From Bacteroidota bacterium (GTDB lineage: Bacteria > Bacteroidota > Rhodothermia > Balneolales > Balneolaceae): a DNA stretch of 64,000 nucleotides. The notes beneath the pieces are model-generated. The model was not told the origin of the DNA and did no database searches. It saw only the letters and a program-made list of their open reading frames with translations. Below are positions 1-9,278 of the stretch, one piece after another. Within the stretch, counting starts at the first letter, position 1; every line of letters begins with the position of its first letter. Location of the stretch: the NCBI GenBank assembly GCA_027621355.1, contig JAQCBZ010000004.1:1-64000 (forward strand), written 5' to 3'. A program made the translations under genes and the position numbers.

Positions 1-191
1 TCATCACGCTTGGGGCGGTCGTCACGCTTTGGGCGGTCATCACGGTTCGGGCGGTCATCGCGCTTCGGGCCGCGGTTCGGGCGGTCGTCACGCTTGGGGC
101 CACGGCTCGGACGATCATCACGCTTCGGGCCACGACTAGCTGAGCTAGGTCGAGATGACGAGGTATTATTCTTGCGGGGGCTGCGATTCAT
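1..191 (-). CDS. N-terminal part of a protein running off the left edge; Arg/Asp/Pro/Lys-rich repeat (RPKRDDRPNRDD...), probably RluB-like 23S rRNA pseudouridine synthase
   Basis: Reverse complement reads MNRSPRKNNTSSSRPSSASRGPKRDDRPSRGPKRDDRPNRGPKRDDRPNRDDRPKRDDRPKRD with no stop; it starts inside the 3' end of scpB. RluB identity rests only on the usual scpB-rluB order. Confidence 0.55.
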   Translation of the reverse strand, partial: MNRSPRKNNTSSSRPSSASRGPKRDDRPSRGPKRDDRPNRGPKRDDRPNRDDRPKRDDRPKRD

Positions 192-819
192 CGGGCTCTT
201 CATCTGATTTGGTATGAAACTCGATGAATGCCTGTCGATGCTCTGCCATATCATCATCGCGTAGTAAATCCTCGATTTCGCGAGGTTTGGGGAGTTCATC
301 AACACTTTGAAGTCCGAAATGGCTCAAAAAGAGTGGGGATGTTTTGTACAACAAAGGTTTTCCTGGTGAATCTGCACGTCCAGATACAGTAATAAGTTCT
401 CGCTCCAAGAGTTGCCGAATCACGTATCCTGAGTCAACACCTCGAATAGCATCTACTTCTGGCTTCGTAATGGGTTGTTTGTATGCCACAATGGCAACTG
501 TCTCTAGCGCAGATTGTGATAATCTTCGTCTTCGAGACTGATTTTGAGCCATCTGAAGCCACGGATGTAACTGGGGCCGGGTTAAAAAACGATAGCCACC
601 ACCTTTTTTTTCTATTCTAAACGAAACATCGTTCTGATCATAAAGCTGGTTGAGCTCAGTGATCATGTTATCAATATGCTCTGCCGTTAATGAGAGCTCT
701 TCCTCTGATTCATTCATCATTTCGGCCAGTTCTATTGCCTTCAGAGGTTCCGCATGAGCAAAAAGGATGGCCTCTATCACAGAGATCAGCCTTGTACCAT
801 CAACAAACGTATAATTCAT
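166..819 (-). CDS. scpB: Segregation and condensation protein B
   Basis: 217 aa, ScpB winged-helix signature (ETVAIVAYKQPITKPEVDAIRGVDS). Confidence 0.93.
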   Translation of the reverse strand: MNYTFVDGTRLISVIEAILFAHAEPLKAIELAEMMNESEEELSLTAEHIDNMITELNQLYDQNDVSFRIEKKGGGYRFLTRPQLHPWLQMAQNQSRRRRLSQSALETVAIVAYKQPITKPEVDAIRGVDSGYVIRQLLERELITVSGRADSPGKPLLYKTSPLFLSHFGLQSVDELPKPREIEDLLRDDDMAEHRQAFIEFHTKSDEEPDESQPPQE

Positions 820-854
820 TCGCGTAGTTTACGACTAATTTAGTTGACTTGGAA

Positions 855-3104
855 TCAGTCTACTGCGTCCACATCAACATTGACTCGAACCGAAGACCAG
901 CCTTGTTTTTTGATCCCTTCCACTTGCTGGATAATTCGATCTAAATATGGATAAAGTTGTGAAGCTTTGCTTTGTGGATCGACCTTTAACGAGACCTGCC
1001 AGTGAGTTCGGTTTTGAATCCGTTCAATAAGTGCCGGGGCTGGACCCAACACGTTCGATTCACCAGCATGCTGCCGCAGAGCTTGCCCCAGTGCCTGTGC
1101 TTTTTGGATGGTCATTTCGGCTTGGCGCCCCTTCACATGAAATGTCACCATTCTGCAAAAAGGGGGGTACATACTTGCCTGCCGTACCGCCCGTTCATGT
1201 GTCACAAAGCGCATGTAATCATGTTTTTCTGCGGCTTTAAATGCTTCATGATCTGCTAAATACGTTTGTACATACACGTGACCGGGTCGATCGGCGCGAC
1301 CTGCACGTCCTGCCACTTGACTCATTAATTGGTAAAGCCTTTCAGAGGCGCGCCATGATGGAAAGGCCAATTCGTTTTCCGCTTGCAATACGCCTACGAC
1401 CGTGACATTGGGAAAATCTAGTCCTTTGGCTAACATTTGAGTACCAAGTAGAATGTCGGCCTCTCCCTTTTTAACTGCCTCATAAATGGCCGCATGTTCA
1501 TCCTTTTTGGAGGTGCTATCTCGATCCATTCGCCGAATGACTGCGTCTGGATAAAGAATTTGGAGCTCTTCTTCCAGTTGCTGAGTCCCCATCCCCTTTG
1601 GTTCCAATTGCTCACTTCCACACGATTCACACCGCGTTGGAACACGATGTGCATGACCACTGTAATGACAAAGGAGCATATTCTTTGGTTTATGGTAGGT
1701 CATGCTCACCGAACATTGTGGACATTCAGGAATATGTCCGCAAGAAGAGCATTGTATATAAGAGGCTGAGCCACGTCGATTCAAAAGAACAATCGATTGC
1801 TCCTGCCTCTCTAGGGACTCCTCAATGGCACTGTACAATTCCACTGTCAGTGGGCCCTTCATGGCCGATCGATACGATTGCATCGGAAGTATCGAGACCT
1901 GAGGCATCGTACCAAAGGGTCGTTCCGTCAGAGTCAGAAGGGTATGTTTTCCCTGCTGGGCTCCCTCCCATGTGGTGATGGATGGGGTTGCAGAGCCAAG
2001 CACACACACTGCTTGCTCAATGGATGCCCTCATCAAGGCAACATCTCTGGCATGATATCGAGGAGCTGGGTCAAATTGCTTGTAACTCGTATCGTGCTCC
2101 TCGTCAACCACAATAATGGCAAGATCTTCCACTGGCGCAAAGATAGCCGAACGGGGGCCCACGACAACCTTGGATTCACCACGCTGGATGGAGAGCCAAG
2201 CCGCTGCTTTCTCTTTGTCCGTTTGACGGCTATGTAGCACGGCTAACTTTGGCCCAAAATGACGCTCAAAGCGTGCTACTGTTTGGGGCGTAAGTGCAAT
2301 CTCTGGCACGAGAACAATGGCCCCTTTTCCAGACTCAAGAGCTTGTTGAATGGCATGAAGATAGACTTCGGTTTTCCCAGAACCTGTCACGCCATGAAGT
2401 AAAAAACTTTGGTAATGTTCCTTTTGAAGCGCCTTTTCGATTGGTTCAAAGGCTTGCTCCTGTGCTTCTGTTAATGGGTGAATAGGGTGTACCGTATGGG
2501 GTGATTGGCCTGTCGAAAGCGATTCATCGTACTCTCCGTTTTGGCTGATCTCTTCTAGGGATCGCACTTTCGTTTTTGGTACCTGAATCACCTGGACCCA
2601 CCCTTTTTTCTTGAGAGAGGCAATCGCTTTGATCTCTTGCCGACCACGGTATTTCCTCTTTAGTCCATCCAAAGACCAACCATCCTTGCCTTTGGAGTCA
2701 ACATCTTCTAGCAACGTTTTCTCAGCGGCAGAAAGAGCCTCCTGGCTCAAAGGTCTCTTGGGTTCAGATACTCCAATGAGTCGCTCTTCGGCCACAATTC
2801 CAACGGCAGACGGAAGGGCGGTTTGAAATACTTCTCCTTGACTACAAAAATAGAACGTGGAGATCCAATCCACGAGACGAAGAAGCTCTTGACTCACCAC
2901 TGGCTTTGGATCCAGCACATTGATAACGGGCTGGGTCTTGAATGAGGGCTTGGTCTCATGAACCTTAACCACCAAGCCGATTGCATGCACTCCTCGAAGT
3001 GGCACCCATGCACGTACTCCAGGCACGAGTGTTAATGACTCTGGGATGTGATACGTAAATGTTTGTCTGACCGCTGTGGGAAAGGCCAGCTCGGCAAACC
3101 TCAT
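855..3104 (-). CDS. priA: Primosomal protein N' (replication restart helicase PriA)
   Basis: 749 aa; GVTGSGKTEVYLHAI Walker A, DEEHD, Cys-rich zinc region (CSSCGHIPECPQC), GTQMLAKGLDFPNVT. Confidence 0.95.
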   Translation of the reverse strand: MRFAELAFPTAVRQTFTYHIPESLTLVPGVRAWVPLRGVHAIGLVVKVHETKPSFKTQPVINVLDPKPVVSQELLRLVDWISTFYFCSQGEVFQTALPSAVGIVAEERLIGVSEPKRPLSQEALSAAEKTLLEDVDSKGKDGWSLDGLKRKYRGRQEIKAIASLKKKGWVQVIQVPKTKVRSLEEISQNGEYDESLSTGQSPHTVHPIHPLTEAQEQAFEPIEKALQKEHYQSFLLHGVTGSGKTEVYLHAIQQALESGKGAIVLVPEIALTPQTVARFERHFGPKLAVLHSRQTDKEKAAAWLSIQRGESKVVVGPRSAIFAPVEDLAIIVVDEEHDTSYKQFDPAPRYHARDVALMRASIEQAVCVLGSATPSITTWEGAQQGKHTLLTLTERPFGTMPQVSILPMQSYRSAMKGPLTVELYSAIEESLERQEQSIVLLNRRGSASYIQCSSCGHIPECPQCSVSMTYHKPKNMLLCHYSGHAHRVPTRCESCGSEQLEPKGMGTQQLEEELQILYPDAVIRRMDRDSTSKKDEHAAIYEAVKKGEADILLGTQMLAKGLDFPNVTVVGVLQAENELAFPSWRASERLYQLMSQVAGRAGRADRPGHVYVQTYLADHEAFKAAEKHDYMRFVTHERAVRQASMYPPFCRMVTFHVKGRQAEMTIQKAQALGQALRQHAGESNVLGPAPALIERIQNRTHWQVSLKVDPQSKASQLYPYLDRIIQQVEGIKKQGWSSVRVNVDVDAVD

Positions 3105-3113
3105 AAATCTAGG

Positions 3114-3251
3114 TTAGGTAGATCGGTTTCGGCGACATCGTTCACTACAATATCGCACCTCATCCCATACTTTTTCCCATTTTTTTCGCCAGGTGAAGGG
3201 GCGTCCACACACAGCACAGAGTTTGGAGGGTAGGTCTTGTTTTTTTCGCAT
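3114..3251 (-). CDS. DUF2256 family small zinc-finger-like protein (45 aa)
   Basis: Reverse strand reads [45 protein letters not shown]; [28 protein letters not shown] is typical of DUF2256. Below the ORF-track length cutoff. Confidence 0.85.
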   Translation of the reverse strand: MRKKQDLPSKLCAVCGRPFTWRKKWEKVWDEVRYCSERCRRNRST

Positions 3252-3265
3252 CGCAATGTCACTGT

Positions 3266-4576
3266 TTAAAACAATGTGCCTTGTAACCAGGTTCGTCGAT
3301 ATCGACCCTGAGCATCATACATCTTCGCCTGTCGATCCACATCAAATTGACGATTTCTTGGGTCATGACCTACGGTTGAGTTGTAGGCCCAGTTACCCCA
3401 ATTGCTGGCCACATCATAATCGATTAGCATGGTTTCGAAGTATGAGGCTCCCATACGCCAATCCACACCTAAATTTTGAGATAAATAGGATGCTACATTT
3501 TGTCGCCCACGATTACTCATAAAGCCTGTAGCATTTAGTTCGCGCATATTTGCGTCCACAAAATCAGCGCCCGTTTGACCGTCTGCCCAGCGCTGGAATC
3601 TATCTTTGTTTGGCTCTTGCCGGACCGCCTTGCCCTGTATACCACCCGCATGAAATAGTGACGCACCATGTTTCCAGGCTGAAAATTGGAAAAAATCACG
3701 CCAGAGTAATTCAAAAATCAGCCAATAGGTCGACTCATTACTCACCCGGTCGGCTTCATAGCGTTTCACTTCGGACCAAATGCGTCTTGGACTTACACAA
3801 CCATTGGCCAGCCATGGCGAAAATTTTGAGGAATAATTTGCACCAAGAAGCCCATTACGGGTTTGCTTATATACCTTTAGATGATCGCCCTGCCAAAAAT
3901 ATTCGTCCAATCGAGCACGTCCAGCGGTTTCACCCCCTTTGAACGGAAGCACAGATCTTGTATCGGGCGTCCAATCACCGGCATGTTGAGAAAGTTGGGA
4001 GCCTTCGAGCACATCTTTCCAAGGTGTGCTCGAACTGTACGTAGACCACAAAATTTTTGATGGAGAAGACACCGGTTCGCGAACATCAACCTCTTTCTCA
4101 ACCTTCTTTCGAAAAGGTGTAAATACCTTGGGAAGGTCCTCAAGCTCAAAGGGCAAATCATCTGTATGGAGTAGTGTATGCCCATCCACCCATTCAAACG
4201 CACAATTCGAGGAAATACGCGACTTGATCCTCGTTTCAGTGTCAGCCTCCTCCGTCCCAGGGTAGGTCATCGCCACAAGATTGTGAATTCCAAACTCATC
4301 CACTGCCTCCGCAAGCACCGACTCTGGAAGACCTTCTCGCACAATCAAGGACCCACCATGTTTCTCGATGGAAGTAGCTAAATCCTCGATGGATTCCTTC
4401 CAAAATCTAGCTCGAAACCGACCCATTTTAGGGAGTCCTAAGCGGGTATTTTCAAACCACGAGGGGTCCAAAATGACTATCGGGACAATAGGCTGATTCA
4501 TCTCGATGGCTTTCATCAAAGCTGGATGATCATCTAGCCGAAAGTCCTGTCGAAACCATAACAGTGTTTGATTCAT
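3266..4576 (-). CDS. Cryptochrome/photolyase family protein (DASH-type)
   Basis: [21 protein letters not shown]-terminal FAD-binding motifs ([40 protein letters not shown]). Confidence 0.92.
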   Translation of the reverse strand: MNQTLLWFRQDFRLDDHPALMKAIEMNQPIVPIVILDPSWFENTRLGLPKMGRFRARFWKESIEDLATSIEKHGGSLIVREGLPESVLAEAVDEFGIHNLVAMTYPGTEEADTETRIKSRISSNCAFEWVDGHTLLHTDDLPFELEDLPKVFTPFRKKVEKEVDVREPVSSPSKILWSTYSSSTPWKDVLEGSQLSQHAGDWTPDTRSVLPFKGGETAGRARLDEYFWQGDHLKVYKQTRNGLLGANYSSKFSPWLANGCVSPRRIWSEVKRYEADRVSNESTYWLIFELLWRDFFQFSAWKHGASLFHAGGIQGKAVRQEPNKDRFQRWADGQTGADFVDANMRELNATGFMSNRGRQNVASYLSQNLGVDWRMGASYFETMLIDYDVASNWGNWAYNSTVGHDPRNRQFDVDRQAKMYDAQGRYRRTWLQGTLF

Positions 4577-4666
4577 TGTTGTCTGTGTAACTTGTTGAAG
4601 CTTGAACGAGTACATCAGATGTTTCGTTTCAGTCAGTATAATTCCATCCTATTCACGTTTATACCT

Positions 4667-5647
4667 ATGTCCCACTGGACCCTCAAATCTATCCCTCCTC
4701 ACGATTGGACCTTATGCCTCGATATGCAGGTCTACTTTGATCACGAGCATGATCCAGAAGAGATCTTTGAGCGAGGCTTCCATCGGCCAATTCGAGCCGG
4801 AGAAAAGGACATTGTCGTAACCATTCAGTTTAATGGGAATCCTGAAGCACCCGAATTTGCCATTCATACGGATGAAGACCTCTCCAAGGATGAGATTCAG
4901 GACGCAAACCGGTCCTTATCAAGAATTTTAGGTACAGATCTAGACCTTCGTCCTCTTTACGATCAGGCTGGAAATGACCCACTGTTGGGGCCGCTATTGA
5001 GCACCTTGTACGGCCTCAAACGAATGTCTAGAGCATCCCTCTTTGAGGATACGGTCAACCGTATTGTCGAAATGCAGATGTCTCATAAGCCAACCGCCAA
5101 AAAGATGATGTACAGAATTCGCGAAAACTATGGTCAATTGATTCCATTTGAGGGAAAAACATTAGCGACTTGGCCCACTCCAGCACAACTCAAGGGGGCC
5201 GATCCAGAAGCAATTCGGGGTATGGGACCCACAAGACGAAAAGGGGAATACATCTCTGAGTTTGCGGCTCGACTCGATCAAAGGGAACTCGACCTTGAGT
5301 GGATGGACCGAGCTGCTACGGCAAAAGAGTTTTTGGAGGCGATTTCAGACGTTCGAGGTATAGGGCCAACTGCGGCACAAGATTTAATGCTCTACCGTCC
5401 AACGACGCAAGCCTATTTCCCATCCTCAAAAGTCAAAGGTGAAGAAAAGGGGTTACGAAAATGGATTATTCTAAGCTATGGTGGGGATCCCTCTCGGACA
5501 TCAGATGCAGAATTTGAGCGGATGATTAAACCTTGGAAGGGGTGTGAGGCTTCAGCGATTGAGTTCTTCCATCTCAATTGGGTGATGGAGTACAAGCGTC
5601 TCAAAGCAGAGCGTAAGCGCCAGAAAGAGTCTCAAAAAAAGACATAA
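4667..5647 (+). CDS. AlkA-like DNA-3-methyladenine glycosylase, HhH-GPD superfamily
   Basis: HhH-GPD-like segment (VRGIGPTAAQDLMLYRP...), GMGPTRRKGEYISEFA; ATG at 4667 is in frame in ORF 4568..5647. Confidence 0.75.
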   Translation: MSHWTLKSIPPHDWTLCLDMQVYFDHEHDPEEIFERGFHRPIRAGEKDIVVTIQFNGNPEAPEFAIHTDEDLSKDEIQDANRSLSRILGTDLDLRPLYDQAGNDPLLGPLLSTLYGLKRMSRASLFEDTVNRIVEMQMSHKPTAKKMMYRIRENYGQLIPFEGKTLATWPTPAQLKGADPEAIRGMGPTRRKGEYISEFAARLDQRELDLEWMDRAATAKEFLEAISDVRGIGPTAAQDLMLYRPTTQAYFPSSKVKGEEKGLRKWIILSYGGDPSRTSDAEFERMIKPWKGCEASAIEFFHLNWVMEYKRLKAERKRQKESQKKT

Positions 5648-5682
5648 AAAAACCCCACACCGGAATCCAGCGTGGGGTTTAG
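5645..5682. terminator. Bidirectional rho-independent terminator
   Basis: AAACCCCAC...GTGGGGTTT stem (5650-5658/5672-5680) between convergent genes. Confidence 0.85.
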
Positions 5683-5699
5683 ACTTTCGATAAGGTGGA

Positions 5700-7343
5700 T
5701 TAGAAATCCATTCCGCCCATACCGTCCATTCCTGCTGGAGGCATGGAAGGGCCTGAATCTTTATCTTCAGGCTTGTCAACAACCACTGCTTCCGTAGTAA
5801 GAAGCAAACCTGCCACAGATGCCGCATTTTCAAGTGCGGAACGTGTCACCTTGGTAGGGTCGATAACACCAGCTTTGAGGAGATCCTCATAAACCTCTGT
5901 ACGAGCATTGTATCCATGAGCCCCTTTTCCTTCGAGGACTTTTTGGACGACAATCGATCCTTCAACTCCTGCATTGGCGGCGATTGTGCGAAGAGGTGCC
6001 TGTAATGCACGGCGAATGATATCGAAGCCAACTTCTTGGTCGCTATTTTCACCTTTGAGGCCTTCCGTACCTTTCAGAGCACGAAGAAGAGCAACACCAC
6101 CCCCTGGGACAATGCCTTCCTCAACGGCTGCGCGTGTCGCATGCAATGCATCTTCCACGCGAGCTTTTTTCTCTTTCATCTCTACTTCAGAAGCAGCACC
6201 AATGTAGAGTACAGCCACACCACCTGCTAGTTTCGCAAGACGCTCTTGAAGCTTCTCACGATCATAGTCTGACGTTGTATTCTCAATTTGAGAGCGGATT
6301 TGGTTCACACGGGCTTTGATGTCCTCATCTTTCCCTTTTCCACCCACGACAATGGTGTTATCCTTATCGATGGAGACGCGGTCTGCTTGACCAAGGAAGT
6401 CAAGTGTTGCGTTTTCAAGCTTGTAGCCACGCTCTTCACTAATGACGGTACCACCTGTGAGGATGGCAATATCTTCAAGCATTGCTTTACGGCGATCTCC
6501 AAATCCAGGAGCTTTCACCGCTGCAATCTTAAGCGAGCCACGAAGTTTGTTGACTACCAATGTAGCAAGTGCTTCACCTTCTACATCTTCGGCAATGATC
6601 AACAACGGCTTGCCTGACTGCATCACTTTTTCAAGGATTGGCAGAAGGTCCTTCATATTGGAGATCTTCTTGTCAAAGATGAGGATATAAGGTGCTTCAA
6701 ACTCTGTAGTCATACTGTCAGAGTTTGTCACGAAGTAAGGCGAAAGATAGCCGCGGTCAAACTGCATCCCTTCGACAGTCTCAAGATAAGTCTCAGTTCC
6801 TTTTGCTTCCTCGACCGTGATAACACCGTCCTTGCCAACCTTCTCCATCGCATCCGCGATAAGGTTTCCAATCGTGTCATCATTGTTTGCTGAGATGGTG
6901 CCCACTTGCGCAATCTCTTCACGACCAGAAATCTCTTTGCTCATGGAGCGGAGTTCTGCAATGACGCTTTCGACTGCTTTGTCGATTCCACGCTTCAAGT
7001 CCATTGGGTTCGCGCCCGCTGTGACATTTTTCAAGCCTTGCTGAATAATGGATTGCGCAAGCACGGTGGCTGTTGTTGTCCCATCACCGGCATTGTCACT
7101 GGTGCGTGAGGCAACTTCTTTGACCATTTGCGCGCCAAGATTCTCAACTTTATCAGAGAGTTCGATCTCTTTTGCTACAGTTACACCATCTTTGGTGACA
7201 TTGGGTGAACCAAATGATTTTTCAATCACAACATTGCGTCCACGAGGGCCTAATGTGACTTTAACTGCATTTGCGAGTTTGTCCACACCACGTTTCAGTG
7301 CGTCGCGTGCTTCTAAATCGTAGTGAATATTTTTTGCTGCCAT
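5700..7343 (-). CDS. groEL: Chaperonin GroEL
   Basis: 547 aa, canonical GroEL with GGMGGMDF tail. Confidence 0.99.
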   Translation of the reverse strand: MAAKNIHYDLEARDALKRGVDKLANAVKVTLGPRGRNVVIEKSFGSPNVTKDGVTVAKEIELSDKVENLGAQMVKEVASRTSDNAGDGTTTATVLAQSIIQQGLKNVTAGANPMDLKRGIDKAVESVIAELRSMSKEISGREEIAQVGTISANNDDTIGNLIADAMEKVGKDGVITVEEAKGTETYLETVEGMQFDRGYLSPYFVTNSDSMTTEFEAPYILIFDKKISNMKDLLPILEKVMQSGKPLLIIAEDVEGEALATLVVNKLRGSLKIAAVKAPGFGDRRKAMLEDIAILTGGTVISEERGYKLENATLDFLGQADRVSIDKDNTIVVGGKGKDEDIKARVNQIRSQIENTTSDYDREKLQERLAKLAGGVAVLYIGAASEVEMKEKKARVEDALHATRAAVEEGIVPGGGVALLRALKGTEGLKGENSDQEVGFDIIRRALQAPLRTIAANAGVEGSIVVQKVLEGKGAHGYNARTEVYEDLLKAGVIDPTKVTRSALENAASVAGLLLTTEAVVVDKPEDKDSGPSMPPAGMDGMGGMDF

Positions 7344-7390
7344 GTTAACTGTCCTTTTTAATGTTTTAGAATAGATTCCTGTTGGGGGAA

Positions 7391-7678
7391 TTAAGCAAGA
7401 ACTCCTAGAATATCAGACTCACGCATGATGAGGAGATCCTCTCCGTCAACTGTGACTTCTGTTCCAGAATATTTGCCATAAAGTACTATGTCACCATCCT
7501 TGACCGTCATGTCAATTTTGGCGCCGTTTTCAACTTTACCAGGGCCCGCAGCGACGATGGTTCCACGCTGTGGTTTTTCCTTAGCTGTATCTGGGATAAT
7601 GATTCCAGAGCTTGTAGTCTCTTCAGCTGCATCCGGGCGAACCAAGACGCGATCAGCAAGAGGTTTAATAGAAGACAT
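7391..7678 (-). CDS. groES: Co-chaperonin GroES
   Basis: 95 aa, [41 protein letters not shown]. Confidence 0.98.
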   Translation of the reverse strand: MSSIKPLADRVLVRPDAAEETTSSGIIIPDTAKEKPQRGTIVAAGPGKVENGAKIDMTVKDGDIVLYGKYSGTEVTVDGEDLLIMRESDILGVLA

Positions 7679-7885
7679 AATGTTACTCCTTACGAATTAT
7701 GATTTAATGTGTTTTGAATCGGTTCCAAAACGTTGACATCTCCGGAGAGGTTCCAAAGCATCTCAGCCGGAACGTCACGCTTGTACAACCACTACAAAAG
7801 CAACTTCCGTACCAAACGCACTCAGAGATTGATTTGGACCCATAAATTGTGCCTTGTTGTCATAGTGTCATGCATAAGAAGCTTA

Positions 7886-8758
7886 TTAATCCTCTTTTTT
7901 CTGCATCCATTCTGACAAACTTGCATAATCGGCCGGTGTCCATTGCTCAGGACGCTGATCAAAAGAACATCCCAACTGCTCAGTCACTGCATCACGCGCC
8001 TCAGCATCAAGCACAGTAGATAATGCGTTGGAGAGCTTTTTTCGCCTCTGTTGAAAGGCTGTTCTAACAATTTTTTTTAGGGTCTCATCCTCAAATGGCA
8101 AGGGTGGTTTATCAAAGGTTAATTGAATCACAGAACTCTCCACTTTGGGGGGAGGATCAAAGGCTGTGGGTGGCACATCCAGAAGATGTTTTACCGATGC
8201 CATTAACTGACATTGGACACTTAGAATGCCATATGTTTTGGAGCCAGGTGGGGCTATGATTCGATCGGCAACCTCTTTTTGAATCATCAACGTAGCTCGT
8301 TCGATGGAGGTGCGACGCTCCAAAATGGCAAATAAGATCGGACTCGTGATGTAATAAGGTAGGTTTCCTACCAGTTCTATGGACGATTCAGGGGCAATGT
8401 TGTGGGCCCACTCCTGCTCCATCAGCCACCAGTCTGGTGATAGGACATCATGTTCGAGAAGTTGTATAGATCCACTTGCTTGAGGAATCACATCTCTTTT
8501 GAGAATCTGTACCATGCGTGGGTCAATTTCGAGCAACGTGGTGGGCCAGCCCAACGCTATGAGCGGTTTGGTAAGCACTCCTTTCCCTGGACCAATTTCG
8601 ATAAGACGTCTTGTAGACCCCTTATGAATCATATCATGAGACGCGTTCTGTCTCGGAGATGAAACTGCCTCCACAATTTGATCGACAACGTAAAGATCGG
8701 TTAAAAAGTGTTGTCCAAGGCTTTTCTTAGCTGTAGGATGGGTCTGCAAATGGGTCAT
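7886..8758 (-). CDS. rsmA: 16S rRNA (adenine1518/1519-N6)-dimethyltransferase
   Basis: KKSLGQHFLTD, IEIGPGKGVLT, VGNLPYYITSPILF. Confidence 0.95.
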   Translation of the reverse strand: MTHLQTHPTAKKSLGQHFLTDLYVVDQIVEAVSSPRQNASHDMIHKGSTRRLIEIGPGKGVLTKPLIALGWPTTLLEIDPRMVQILKRDVIPQASGSIQLLEHDVLSPDWWLMEQEWAHNIAPESSIELVGNLPYYITSPILFAILERRTSIERATLMIQKEVADRIIAPPGSKTYGILSVQCQLMASVKHLLDVPPTAFDPPPKVESSVIQLTFDKPPLPFEDETLKKIVRTAFQQRRKKLSNALSTVLDAEARDAVTEQLGCSFDQRPEQWTPADYASLSEWMQKKED

Positions 8759-8894
8759 ATGAGGGACTTGGGATAATATGCTAGGCTACAGCTTCGACTT
8801 GTGGTGCACGGCAAGGGAATTGGGAGCGGTTTGGCGTAGTTTCATTATAATGAAGACTCTAAATTAGTAAAAAAGAACCCCCTATCCGTTTGGA

Positions 8895-9278
8895 ATGACG
8901 TCGCGCGAACATGCTGAATCAAATTATCGACGAATCAGCCTTATCAATTGGTTTATTACTGTGCCTCTGTTAATCCTGTTTGGGTGGCCATATGCCTACC
9001 TGGTTACATTCGTGGGTTTGCCTCGATGGTTTGCTTATGGTGGTGGATTTGTGTTTGCCCTCCCGATGATTATGACACTTATGCATGGTCACGTTACCAT
9101 GGCTTTGGGGTATGCACAACGTGATTACTATTATAAATGGTTACTCAAAAATCGACGGACGCACGGGCTATTTTTTCATCCGGCATTTGTTAGCACCAGG
9201 TTTCGACTCGGCTTAATCTATGCAAGTGGAGCGTTGCTCGTGGGGGCCTGGGTTGTGAAAAAAGGGTTCATTGGATGA
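8895..9278 (+). CDS. Hypothetical multi-pass membrane protein (127 aa)
   Basis: Three hydrophobic segments; stop overlaps the next start codon (ATGA). Confidence 0.7.
   Translation: MTSREHAESNYRRISLINWFITVPLLILFGWPYAYLVTFVGLPRWFAYGGGFVFALPMIMTLMHGHVTMALGYAQRDYYYKWLLKNRRTHGLFFHPAFVSTRFRLGLIYASGALLVGAWVVKKGFIG

Noticed and set aside
1-130. CRISPR-like array suggested by repeated 12-24 nt units at the left edge
   Set aside because: Repeats are contiguous, in register with codons on the minus strand (RPKRDD units) and have no spacers.
10-207. Plus-strand ORF MGRSSRFGRSSRFG...
   Set aside because: Antisense of the minus-strand repeat-coding region; artefact of repetitive DNA.
1822-2007. Short ORFs antisense to priA (e.g. 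1822..2007 on the same strand in another frame, and 1598..1978, 1878..2237)
   Set aside because: Entirely within a well-supported gene, no recognisable domains; typical shadow ORFs.
7679-7885. CIRCE element upstream of groES
   Set aside because: No TTAGCACTC-N9-GAGTGCTAA-like sequence seen.
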